From: Streptomyces odontomachi
Lineage (GTDB): Bacteria; Actinomycetota; Actinomycetes; Streptomycetales; Streptomycetaceae
Reading direction: 5' to 3'
DNA: 64,000 bases
Assembly: GCF_024435355.1 (NCBI RefSeq)
Contig: NZ_JAMJWG010000030.1
Coordinates: 34,962-98,961, forward strand
Shown here piece after piece: positions 28,865 through 36,909 of this stretch. The notes under the pieces were generated by a model, which saw only the letters and a list, made by a program, of their open reading frames with translations, searched no databases and had not been told where the DNA came from. Position numbers and translations under genes: made by a program. Positions within the stretch are counted from its first letter, which is position 1. Every line of letters starts with the position of its first letter.

Positions 28865-29650
28865 ATGTCCCACACAGCCCACCTACGTAGCCACCGGAAA
28901 TCCCGCCGCCGCGCCTCGTCCCTCGCGCTGCGCGCCGGGGTGGCCGGTGGCGTCCTCAGCACCCTTGCCGTGGCAGGCGCGTCCAGCCCGGCGAACGCCG
29001 CCCCGACCGTGACCGACACCGCCGAGCTGCCCACGCTCACCGGCGGTCTCTCCACGCAGGTCGCCCGGACCGCCGAGGTCACCCAGCAGGCCGCGGACGC
29101 CTACGCCACGCAAGCCCTGCGGGATGCCGCCATCGCGAAGGCCGTCAAGGAGGCCGAGAAGGACCAGACCTCCGCCGAGCGCAAGGCGAAGGCCAAGAAG
29201 AAGGCGGCGGAGGAAGCCGCACGCCGCGCCGCGGCGGCCGCGTCGCGCTCCAGCGAGCGCACCACGCTCGCTTCCACGGACGTCTCCGTCCCCGGCGGCA
29301 GCGTCGGGACCGTGCTGAGCTTCCTGCGGGCGCAGGTCGGCGACGCGTACGTGTCCGGCGGCACGGGACCGAACTCCTGGGACTGCTCCGGCCTGGTCCA
29401 GGCCGCCTTCAAGCAGGTCGGCGTCAGTTTGCCGCGCACCTCGCAGGACCAGTCGACCGCCGGCACGTCGGTGTCCGTCTCCAGCGCGCAGCCCGGCGAC
29501 ATCCTGTACTGGGGCGGCGCCGGTTCGGCGTACCACGTCGGGGTCTACCTCGGCGGCGGCAAGTACCTGTCCGCGGCCAACCCGTCGAAGGGCGTCGTCG
29601 TCGAGGACCTCTCCGGCTACCCGGCGAGCGGCGCGGTGCGGGTGCTCTGA
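28865..29650 (+). CDS. Secreted NlpC/P60 peptidoglycan hydrolase
   Basis: This is a cell-wall endopeptidase of the NlpC/P60 family, expected to cut the peptide stems of peptidoglycan. A twin-basic signal peptide (RKSRRRASSLALR then a hydrophobic core) ends near ANA-APT (residue 46). Residues 65-130 form a charged Ala/Lys/Glu coiled coil. A short linker precedes the catalytic domain (about 145-261), with Cys174 in WDCSGLVQAAF and His224 in AYHVGVYLG. The ATG at 28865 has no clear ribosome site; a longer open frame to 28712 lacks one too and would disrupt the signal peptide. A strong terminator follows. The protein is 261 aa. Confidence 0.88.
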   Translation: MSHTAHLRSHRKSRRRASSLALRAGVAGGVLSTLAVAGASSPANAAPTVTDTAELPTLTGGLSTQVARTAEVTQQAADAYATQALRDAAIAKAVKEAEKDQTSAERKAKAKKKAAEEAARRAAAAASRSSERTTLASTDVSVPGGSVGTVLSFLRAQVGDAYVSGGTGPNSWDCSGLVQAAFKQVGVSLPRTSQDQSTAGTSVSVSSAQPGDILYWGGAGSAYHVGVYLGGGKYLSAANPSKGVVVEDLSGYPASGAVRVL

Positions 29651-29692
29651 CACGAGCGCTCCCGACACCGCCGGGAGCCCCGAACAACGACA

Positions 29693-29731
29693 TCGGCCTT
29701 CAGGACCACCGGTTGTGGTCCTGAAGGCCGA
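29693..29731. terminator. Strong hairpin terminator after the NlpC/P60 gene
   Basis: A 17-bp perfect stem (tcggccttcaggaccac paired with gtggtcctgaaggccga) with a 5-nt loop lies 43 nt past the stop. It is also positioned to terminate the converging small peptide gene. Confidence 0.85.
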
Positions 29732-29810
29732 CGTCGCTTCGGGCCCTCACTGCCCCGTGGAAACCGGGTGATGCCGGGCTCCGTGGCCGAGTACGTGCCT
29801 CAGCCGTGCG

Positions 29811-30020
29811 TCAGGCGCTCGCCTGGCCCAGCGAAATGTCCGAGACGGTGATGCTGGCGGACTTGAGGGAGCCGCCGGTCAGCATGGGGATGCCGTTCGG
29901 GCCGGGGGCGAAGTTGGCGGTCAGGCCGTCCAGGCTGCCGCTGACGGAGAGGCCGCCCGCGATGCCGTCGAGGGCAGCGTCGTCGATCTCGCAGGTTTCC
30001 ACGCGGGAGGTGTCGCTCAT
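29811..30020 (-). CDS. Small peptide with double-glycine leader, possible RiPP precursor
   Basis: This is a 69-aa peptide. Residues 1-23 resemble a cleavable leader of the double-glycine type: acidic, with CEIDDAALDGIAGG ending in Gly-Gly. The 46-residue remainder (LSVSGSLDGL onward) is rich in Ser, Gly, Leu and Thr and has no cysteine; the only Cys is in the leader. Such leaders direct lanthipeptide-type processing or C39-peptidase export. No LanM, radical SAM, cyclodehydratase or C39 transporter gene lies within the window. The ATG 30020 has AAAAGGAA about 11 nt upstream, and a longer open frame to 30140 lacks support. Automated pipelines may call it type A2 lantipeptide, but a Cys-free core cannot form lanthionine. 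Function unknown. Confidence 0.65.
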   Translation of the reverse strand: MSDTSRVETCEIDDAALDGIAGGLSVSGSLDGLTANFAPGPNGIPMLTGGSLKSASITVSDISLGQASA

Positions 30021-30177
30021 GATGATGAGGGTTCCTTTTCTGGTGGTGGGGCGCAGCGCGTGAAGCACTGCGGCGGGAACCTCTTGCCTGACTCCCGCCT
30101 CGCGCGGATCAAAACATGCCTCCAGGCACCCTGGCCCCACCTTTCACCCGCTATTCACAGCAGATTCCGCTTCATGG

Positions 30178-31869
30178 TCAGGCAGTGCGTGTGGATTGCG
30201 TGACCGCGGTGCGACGGCGATTCCGCATAAGCACTGCCGCCGTACCCAGACCGAGGGCGAGCAGCGCGCCGCCGGAGATCAGCAGGATGCCGCCGAGGCC
30301 CGTGGACGCGAGCCCTCCGCCGCTCTGGCTGCCGGCCGTCGTGGTGCCGCCGTCGTCCGCCGTGCCGCCCTTGCCGCCGGTGCCGCTGTCCGTGGACTGA
30401 CCGCCGTCGGCGCCGCCCGCGGTCGCGCCGGTGCCGCCGTCCGTGCCGTCCTCTGCGGTGGCGTTGAGGACGATCCAGGCGGTGTTGTTGGCGGTGTCGG
30501 TCTCCCCGCTGTAGAAGCTCGGCAGGTACACCTTGCCCTTGGCGTCGGGGACGACCTTGTCGATCTTCAGCGTGAAGAGGTACGTGCTCGACGCGCCTTC
30601 GAGAATGGGCGTGTCGATGGGGCAGGCGTACCCGGCGCCACCCGACTCCGGGAGCTCGTCGACGTGGAAGCAGCCGCTGGGGGTCTTGACGATGCTGGCG
30701 CCCTCGGGGGCCTTCACCTCGTAGTGGAGCGGTTCACCGCCGGAGCGCAGCGCGGAGACCCAGGTGGGGCCGTTCTGGAAGCCGACCTTCGCGGTGACCG
30801 TGTCGCCCGCGGCGCCCTTGAGCGAGTCGCCGGTCAGGGCGAAGTCGCTGGGGCCATGGCGGGGCAGGTCGATGTCGACGTACTGGGCGTAGTCGTCCGG
30901 GCTGGTGCCGGTCGCGGGCCGCAGCGTCAGGTCGGGTCCGGTGCCGGGCGTGTAGTCGCCGGAGGCGAGCAGATCACGGGCCTGCTCGGGGGAGACGGCG
31001 GAGAAGCCGTACGTGAAGACGTCGAGCATGGCGAAGTCCGCTGCCTTCACCTTCAGCGGCTCGCTCGCCTCGTACGCGGAGCCGGGCTCGAAGGTGCCGT
31101 CGAACGTGCAGAGCGCCTCGGTGCCCCGGTCCAGCAGGGGCCCGTCGTCGACCACCTGGTAGGAGCAGTTCCCGTACGAGTCGGGGAAGCTGAGGCCGCG
31201 CGAGCCGTGCACGCGCAGAACGGCGCCGTGGCCGGCGATCGCGCCGGTGTTGCGGAACCCGATGGGGGCGTCGAAGGTGTCGCCCGACGTGAAGTCGTCG
31301 GGCTCGTGGACCCGGTGGTTCAGGTACGTGGCACCGCCGACGAGGACGTCGACGTCGAGCGGCGTGAACGCCAGGCCCGCGCCTTCGCCGGTGACGTGGA
31401 TGGTGCCGAAGTCGCCGGCTGCACTGTCGTCGTCGGTGGTGAGGCGGATGTTGCCGACCTTGTTGGGCCATTCGCCCTGGTACAGCTCGCTGCCGGAGCA
31501 GACCACGATCAGCGGGTTGCCGTCCTCGGCGGGGCAGTCGGGAAGCCGCGCGGAGGCGACGCCCGACAGCGCGGACGCGTCGATGCGGATCGTGTAGTCG
31601 CCCTGGTGGACGACCGGGACCTCGCCGTCCTCGACCTCGTCGCCCGGAGTCTTCAGGTGGAGGCTGACCTGCGGCTCCTCGGGGTCGGCGCCGTCCAGGG
31701 CGAGGTCGACACGGTCCTGACCCGTGATCGTCACGGGCATGGGGTCCGCGGCGTGGGCGGGTGCCCCCGGGCCGATGGCAAGCAGGGACGCGGCAGCCAG
31801 CAGTCCGACGACGGCCATCGGCCCGGCGGCTGCGCGCGACCGTCTTCGTCGGGACGCAAGGTGTCTCAT
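30178..31869 (-). CDS. Sortase-anchored cell-surface protein (LASTG signal)
   Basis: The 563-aa secreted protein has a twin-basic signal peptide (MRHLASRRRRSRAAAG) and an AHA-AD cleavage site near residue 40. The middle 420 residues are beta-rich, acidic and contain paired cysteines, and I do not recognise a named domain. A Gly/Thr/Ser-rich stalk leads to LASTG at about 520-524, a 22-residue hydrophobic helix and a basic tail (MRNRRRTAV). LAXTG is the preferred signal of class E sortases in Streptomyces, so the protein is probably attached to peptidoglycan. Start 31869 is chosen for the GAGAG upstream and a proper signal peptide. The small double-glycine peptide gene follows 157 bp downstream on the same strand. 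Confidence 0.8.
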   Translation of the reverse strand: MRHLASRRRRSRAAAGPMAVVGLLAAASLLAIGPGAPAHAADPMPVTITGQDRVDLALDGADPEEPQVSLHLKTPGDEVEDGEVPVVHQGDYTIRIDASALSGVASARLPDCPAEDGNPLIVVCSGSELYQGEWPNKVGNIRLTTDDDSAAGDFGTIHVTGEGAGLAFTPLDVDVLVGGATYLNHRVHEPDDFTSGDTFDAPIGFRNTGAIAGHGAVLRVHGSRGLSFPDSYGNCSYQVVDDGPLLDRGTEALCTFDGTFEPGSAYEASEPLKVKAADFAMLDVFTYGFSAVSPEQARDLLASGDYTPGTGPDLTLRPATGTSPDDYAQYVDIDLPRHGPSDFALTGDSLKGAAGDTVTAKVGFQNGPTWVSALRSGGEPLHYEVKAPEGASIVKTPSGCFHVDELPESGGAGYACPIDTPILEGASSTYLFTLKIDKVVPDAKGKVYLPSFYSGETDTANNTAWIVLNATAEDGTDGGTGATAGGADGGQSTDSGTGGKGGTADDGGTTTAGSQSGGGLASTGLGGILLISGGALLALGLGTAAVLMRNRRRTAVTQSTRTA

Positions 31870-32044
31870 AGTGGCTCTCTCGTTCGAAATCATGTGCCCA
31901 CTACGGGCTCACGGTTTCGACGAACGACCCGCCCGTCTGGTTGTGCGGAACGCGTCACCAATCGACGGGGAAAGCCTGGGAAGACGGGATAAGCGGGATA
32001 AGCCGGGAAGGCAGGGGAAGGCCGGCCATCAGACAGGCGCAGGC

Positions 32045-32088
32045 CGCTCGCCGGTTGACCGTGACGGTTGACGGGCAACCGGCGAGCG
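32045..32088. terminator. Hairpin terminator after the menaquinone reductase-like gene
   Basis: The perfect 13-bp inverted repeat cgctcgccggttg / caaccggcgagcg with an 18-nt loop lies 46 nt beyond the stop of the flavoprotein gene. The rest of the 264-bp gap (31870-32133) holds cgggataag direct repeats and no gene. Confidence 0.7.
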
Positions 32089-32133
32089 CGATGCGGAAGG
32101 GGCGGGCGCGGGCGGGCGGGGCGCGGCCGTGCG

Positions 32134-33417
32134 TCAGGCCTTGGGGGCGATCTTCGTCAGGCCGTTGATGATGCGGTCCATCGCGTCGCCGCCCTTGGGG
32201 TCGGTGAGGTTGGCGAGCATCTTCAGGGTGAACTTCATCAGCAGCGGGTGGGTCAGGCCGTGCTGGGCGCCGATCTTCATGATCTTCGGGTTGCCGATCA
32301 GCTTCACGAAGACCCGGCCCAGCGTGTAGTAGCCGCCGTAGGTCTCCTTGAGGACCCGCGGGTAGTTGCGCAGGGCGAGCTCGCGCTGTGCGGAGGTGGC
32401 GCGGGCGTGCGCCTGCACGATGACGTCGGCCACGAGCTGGCCGGACTCCATGGCGTACGCGATGCCCTCGCCGTTGAACGGGTTGACCAGGCCGCCCGCG
32501 TCACCGACGAGCAACAGGCCCCGGGTGTAGTGCGGCTGGCGGTTGAAGGCCATGGGGAGCGCGGCGCCGCGGATCGGGCCCGTCATGTTCTCGGGCGTGT
32601 ACCCCCAGTCCTCGGGCATCGACGCGCACCAGGTCTTCAGCACGTCGCGCCAGTCCAGCTCCTTGAACGCGGCCGAGGTGTTGAGCACGCCGAGGCCGAC
32701 GTTGGACGTGCCGTCGCCCATGCCGAAGATCCAGCCGTAGCCGGGCAGCAGCCGCTCCTGCCCGCCGCGCCGGTCCCACAGTTCCAGCCAGGACTCCAGG
32801 TAGTCGTCCTCGTGCCGGGGCGAGGTGAAGTAGGTGCGCACCGCGACGCCCATCGGGCGGTCCTCGCGGCGGTGCAGGCCCATGGCGAGCGAGAGCCGGG
32901 TGGAGTTGCCGTCCGCGGCCACCACCAGCGGGGCGTGGAAGGTGGCCGGGGCCTTCTCCTCGCCCAGCTTGGCCTGCACACCGGTGATCCGGCGGGTGCG
33001 CTCGTCGATGATCGGGGCGGTGACGTTGCACCGCTCGTACAGCCGGGCGCCCGCCTTCTGCGCCTGGCGGGCCAGTTGCTCGTCGAAGTCGTCACGCTTG
33101 CGGACCAGGCCGTAGTCCGGGAACGAGGCGAGGTCCGGCCAGTCCAGTTCGAGCCGTACGCCGCCGCCGATGATCCGCAGGCCCTTGTTGCGCAGCCAGC
33201 CCGCCTCCTGCGAGACGTCGATGCCCATCCCGACGAGTTGCTTGACCGCACGCGGCGTGAGCCCGTCGCCGCAGACCTTCTCGCGCGGGAAGGCGGTCTT
33301 CTCCAGCAGCAGCACGTCCAGCCCGGCCTTGGCCAGGTGGTAGGCGGTGGTGGAACCGGCGGGTCCGGCCCCGACGACGATCACGTCGGCGGTGTGTTCG
33401 GAGCGGGGCTCGGTCAC
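32134..33417 (-). CDS. Geranylgeranyl reductase-family flavoprotein, probable menaquinone reductase
   Basis: This FAD-dependent oxidoreductase probably saturates one isoprene unit of the menaquinone side chain, as MenJ does in mycobacteria. The Rossmann FAD motif VIVVGAGPAGSTTAYHLAKA is at the N-terminus. CGDGLTPRAV follows, and the second FAD motif LLLVGDAGGLVNPFNGEG is central. Start GTG 33417 (427 aa) has GGGGAGAG upstream; an earlier GTG 14 codons upstream lacks a ribosome site. Assignment to menaquinone, and not archaeal-type lipids, rests on the surrounding menG/mqn genes. Confidence 0.85.
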   Translation of the reverse strand: MTEPRSEHTADVIVVGAGPAGSTTAYHLAKAGLDVLLLEKTAFPREKVCGDGLTPRAVKQLVGMGIDVSQEAGWLRNKGLRIIGGGVRLELDWPDLASFPDYGLVRKRDDFDEQLARQAQKAGARLYERCNVTAPIIDERTRRITGVQAKLGEEKAPATFHAPLVVAADGNSTRLSLAMGLHRREDRPMGVAVRTYFTSPRHEDDYLESWLELWDRRGGQERLLPGYGWIFGMGDGTSNVGLGVLNTSAAFKELDWRDVLKTWCASMPEDWGYTPENMTGPIRGAALPMAFNRQPHYTRGLLLVGDAGGLVNPFNGEGIAYAMESGQLVADVIVQAHARATSAQRELALRNYPRVLKETYGGYYTLGRVFVKLIGNPKIMKIGAQHGLTHPLLMKFTLKMLANLTDPKGGDAMDRIINGLTKIAPKA

Positions 33418-33564
33418 GGCGGGCTCTCCCCAGTCGTCAGTGGGTGTGCCGGACGGCACGGGACACCGGCAGTCTATGCGCGCGGTTCCTGGGGACGGTT
33501 CGGGGGCGCGTTGCTGGTGGGGGCACCGAGGGGCCCGGGGTCGGGGTGAGCGGGGTGCGGTGGG

Positions 33565-35946
33565 TCAGCTCGTGATGCGGAGCTGGTCGGGTCGGTCGGC
33601 GGCGTTGGTCGACGAAGCGGCCGGAGCCGGCTGGTCCTGGGCGGGGCGGCCGTGGTGGTCCTGCCAGAGCAGGATGCCGGCCGCCGCGCCCCCGCCGACC
33701 AGGAAGGCGGCGGCGAGGATGGCCACCCAGACGACCGCGCGACTGCGCGGCGCGGTACCGCCGTACGGCGGCGGGGCGGTGGGCGGAGTGCCCGACGCGG
33801 CGTCAGAGGGCGGCGCTGGGGCGGGGACGACGGGGTGGTTCGGGGGGACGGCGGCGGGGTTCCAGGCCGTCCCGGCTCCGGGAGCGGGGGCGTTGCCGGC
33901 CGCGGGGGCCGGCGGTGGCGGCCCGCCCGCCGGGGTGCCGCCGCCCGGGGTGCCGTGTCCCGACGCGCCGCGCAGATAGGGCGCGACGAAGACCGCGGCA
34001 CCGAGCCAGAGCAGCCCGAACAACAGGGCGTCCGGCACGCTCAGTCCCGCGTCGATGCTGCCGCTGCCCCCGGAGTCGTACGCCGTGGCGCTGTCCGTGG
34101 CCTCGACGCCGAAGCCGCCGATCGCGGCGAGGGACAGGAAGAGGACGAAGAAGATGCCGGCGGCCAGCAGTTGACCGCCGCGGCCCGGGCTGCGCCGGGC
34201 GGCGAGCAGCGCCACCGTCAGCGCGCACACCAGGCCCAGCGCCAGTGCGCCCACCACCGCTCCGGAGCCCGCGGCGTCGGCGAGCCGGGAGAACCCGAAC
34301 GACTCGGTCTCGTAGCTGCCCCCGCTCGCCGCGCTGCCCCCCGCGGTCGCCTTGAGCGGCGCGCCCCAGCCGAGGCCGAGCGCCGCCACGGCCAGGTTCG
34401 GAACCACCAGCAGGGCCGCCAGCAGCGGTGACACCCCGCTGCCGGTGAGGTCGAGCTGCTCGTCCAGGTCGTCGATCTGCGTGAGGGCGATGAACGCGGC
34501 GATCGAGCCCAGCACCAGCACCACGGCGAGCGCGCGCAACGCGGTGGACGTCGCGTGCAGCAGCGCGTACGCCGCCGGCCGGCCGCTCAGCCAGCGGGCC
34601 GCGTCGGCGTGGCACAGGACGGCCGCGGAGGCGACCAGGCTCAGCACCAGCGCGCCGAGCGCCGCGAGCACCGGCGAGGAGGAGACGGCGACACCGGCGA
34701 CCGAGGGCTGCGCGAAGAGCGCGAGGAGGAGCACGCCGGCGGCGACCGACAGCGAGACCCTGACGGCTGCCTCAAGACCGGCGGTCGCCCCCGCGCCGGC
34801 CCCGGCACCGATGCCCGCGCCGGACCCGCCCGGCGCCGTCGCGGCGAGCGTGATACGGGTGCGGAGCCCGCGCAGGCCCAGGTAGAGGGCGCCGATCCAC
34901 AGGAAGGTGACGGACAGCGGGACGAGGGAGATCGTCGTGGTGCCGACCGCGTCGGCGATGAGTCCGGAGTCCGCGTCGGTGACGTCGCCGGCGTGCAGCG
35001 TGAGGCCGCCGCCGACGCCCTTCAGCAACACCGCGAGGATGATGCGCACCCGGTCGGCGAAGTCCACGACGACGGCGTCCGACGGCTGCCCGTACCGCGG
35101 GATGGCCAGCCCCAAAGCGGCCACCAGCAGGAACACGACCGGCCACAGCGCCGCCTTGACGGAGCCCGCCCAGGGGCCCCCGAACGCCCGCCCGAGGAAC
35201 GCCCCGACCGGGGAGGGCGGCCCCGGCGGCGACCATCCGGCGGGGGCCTGCGGAACGGGAGCTCCGGGCGGGGACCATGGCGCCGGAGCCGCCGGAAGGG
35301 GCGCTCCAGGCGGCGTCGACGGTCCCGGGGGCGCCGCGGCGGGTGCCGACGGCGGCGTGGCGGGCGAGAGGGGAAGCGGTCCGGCGGCCGGCGGTTGCGC
35401 GGGTGGCGTGGGTCCGGGTGACGGCTCCGGTTGCCGGCCGGGTGCGCTGGCGGGCGGCGCGGGCGCGTGCCGCGGCGGTGGGAGCGGCGCATGGGCTGGA
35501 GACGGCGCCGGAGTGTGCGCGGGCGGCAGGGGCGGGTGCGGCGCGTGGCCCGGAGGTGGAGCGGCGGGCGCGCCCGCGGTGGGCGGCGTCTTCGGGGCGG
35601 CCGGAACGGCGCGCGGCTCGGACGACGGGGCGGGCACCCGCACGGGGCCCGCGTCCACGTCGGCGGCGGACTCGGGCGGCGGGGACGGCGAGGGCGACGG
35701 GGACGGCGATGATGGCGACGGTGACGGTGGCTGCGTGTGGCCCGCTGCCGTGGTCCCGGGCTCCGGGCCCGACTCCCCTTGCGGCTCCGGAGCCGACGCC
35801 GTATCGGGAGCCGACGCCGTATCGGGAGCCGACGCCGTATCGGCGGTCTCGGTCCTCTCCGGGGTCGTCGTCTCTCGGCCGCATCCCGTGCACAGGCGTG
35901 CCTGCCGAGGGATCTCGGTTCCGCAGTACGAGCAGTGCGACGCCAT
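33565..35946 (-). CDS. Zinc-ribbon, proline-rich multipass membrane protein of unknown function
   Basis: This 793-aa protein is not assigned to a named family. A zinc-ribbon (C5, C8, C19, C22 in CSYCG...CTGCG) opens the protein. Residues 25-240 are a disordered Pro/Ala/Ser region with three DTASAP repeats (an 18-bp tandem repeat at 35789-35842) and SPSPSP runs. Residues about 260-640 hold roughly ten hydrophobic helices. A second Pro/Ala-rich linker is followed by one more helix (VVWVAILAAAFLVGGGAAA) and a short outside tail. The layout suggests a membrane scaffold or stress sensor. It is located between menG and the reductase gene but has no sequence tie to quinones. Confidence 0.7.
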   Translation of the reverse strand: MASHCSYCGTEIPRQARLCTGCGRETTTPERTETADTASAPDTASAPDTASAPEPQGESGPEPGTTAAGHTQPPSPSPSSPSPSPSPSPPPESAADVDAGPVRVPAPSSEPRAVPAAPKTPPTAGAPAAPPPGHAPHPPLPPAHTPAPSPAHAPLPPPRHAPAPPASAPGRQPEPSPGPTPPAQPPAAGPLPLSPATPPSAPAAAPPGPSTPPGAPLPAAPAPWSPPGAPVPQAPAGWSPPGPPSPVGAFLGRAFGGPWAGSVKAALWPVVFLLVAALGLAIPRYGQPSDAVVVDFADRVRIILAVLLKGVGGGLTLHAGDVTDADSGLIADAVGTTTISLVPLSVTFLWIGALYLGLRGLRTRITLAATAPGGSGAGIGAGAGAGATAGLEAAVRVSLSVAAGVLLLALFAQPSVAGVAVSSSPVLAALGALVLSLVASAAVLCHADAARWLSGRPAAYALLHATSTALRALAVVLVLGSIAAFIALTQIDDLDEQLDLTGSGVSPLLAALLVVPNLAVAALGLGWGAPLKATAGGSAASGGSYETESFGFSRLADAAGSGAVVGALALGLVCALTVALLAARRSPGRGGQLLAAGIFFVLFLSLAAIGGFGVEATDSATAYDSGGSGSIDAGLSVPDALLFGLLWLGAAVFVAPYLRGASGHGTPGGGTPAGGPPPPAPAAGNAPAPGAGTAWNPAAVPPNHPVVPAPAPPSDAASGTPPTAPPPYGGTAPRSRAVVWVAILAAAFLVGGGAAAGILLWQDHHGRPAQDQPAPAASSTNAADRPDQLRITS
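35789..35842 (-). repeat. 18-bp tandem repeat in the zinc-ribbon protein gene
   Basis: Three exact copies of ggagccgacgccgtatcg encode three DTASAP hexapeptides. The frame is preserved. Confidence 0.85.
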
Positions 35947-36050
35947 CGGTACGCTCCGTCATCCAGGGTCGTCCAGGAAGGGATCGCGGGCCGTACGGCA
36001 CCACCTCTGCACCGGACCCCCGTCGCCGACAATGGACACATCTTGCCCGG

Positions 36051-36080
36051 CGGCGGTTCCGCGGGCGAGCGAAACCGCCG
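36051..36080 (-). terminator. Hairpin after menG/ubiE
   Basis: Arms cggcggtt and aaccgccg flank a GC-rich loop about 75 bp downstream of the methyltransferase stop. It is a moderate terminator candidate. Confidence 0.5.
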
Positions 36081-36152
36081 TCGACAGCGGTGGGGATGGC
36101 GATGGGGATGGCTGTGGCGAGGCGGAAACGAAGGTTGCGGAGGATTACGCGT

Positions 36153-36848
36153 TCACTCCGGCTTGAACCCCCGGTGCAGTGCCACGATCCCGCCCGTCAG
36201 GTTGCGCCACGCGACCCGTGACCAGCCCGCGCCGGCGAGGCGTCCGGCCAGCGCGGACTGGTCGGGCCAGGCGCGGATGGACTCGGCGAGGTACACGTAC
36301 GCGTCGGGGTTGGAGGAGACGCCGCGTGCCACCGGCGGCAGCGCACGCATCAGGTACTCGGTGTAGACGGTGCGGAAGGGGGCCCAGGTCGGGTGGGAGA
36401 ACTCGCAGATGACGACGCGCCCGCCGGGTGCGGTCACCCGGTACAGCTCGCGCAGCGCAGCGTCGGTGTCCTGGACGTTGCGCAGCCCGAAGGAGATCGT
36501 CACCGCGTCGAAGACGTCGTCGCGGAACGGCAGCCGCGTGGCGTCGCCGGCCGTGAACGGCAGCCAGGAGTGCCGCCGCTTGCCGACCTGGAGCATCCCG
36601 AGCGAGAAGTCGCACGGCACCACGTAGGCACCGGTGCGCGTGAACGGCAGCGAGGAGGTGGCCGTGCCGGCTGCCAGGTCGAGCACCTTCTGCGCGGGCC
36701 GGGCGTCCACCGCCTTCGCGACCTCCCGGCGCCACAACCGGGTCTGGCCCAGGGACAACACGTCGTTGGTGAGGTCGTAGCGTTCCGCCACGTCGTCGAA
36801 CATAGAGGCGACTTCGTGCGGCTGCTTGTCCAGGGTTGCGCGGGTCAC
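36153..36848 (-). CDS. menG: Demethylmenaquinone methyltransferase (MenG/UbiE)
   Basis: This SAM-dependent C-methyltransferase converts demethylmenaquinone to menaquinone, the last step of the pathway. UbiE signatures are YDLTNDVLSLGQTRLWRR, the SAM motif VLDLAAGTATSSLPF, AGDATRLPF and SFGLRNVQDTDAALREL. GTG 36848 gives 231 aa, the usual length; the ribosome site is weak. It lies 61 bp downstream of mqnC on the same strand, so the two are likely co-transcribed. Confidence 0.93.
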   Translation of the reverse strand: MTRATLDKQPHEVASMFDDVAERYDLTNDVLSLGQTRLWRREVAKAVDARPAQKVLDLAAGTATSSLPFTRTGAYVVPCDFSLGMLQVGKRRHSWLPFTAGDATRLPFRDDVFDAVTISFGLRNVQDTDAALRELYRVTAPGGRVVICEFSHPTWAPFRTVYTEYLMRALPPVARGVSSNPDAYVYLAESIRAWPDQSALAGRLAGAGWSRVAWRNLTGGIVALHRGFKPE

Positions 36849-36909
36849 GGGCCCAGCATACGTATCGGGCATCCGTACCGGCCGACCGCACCCGGCACCC
36901 CGCACCGGC

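Noticed and set aside
29811..30020. Classical type-A2 lanthipeptide
   Set aside because: The core has no cysteine and no LanM is nearby, so only the leader resembles the class.
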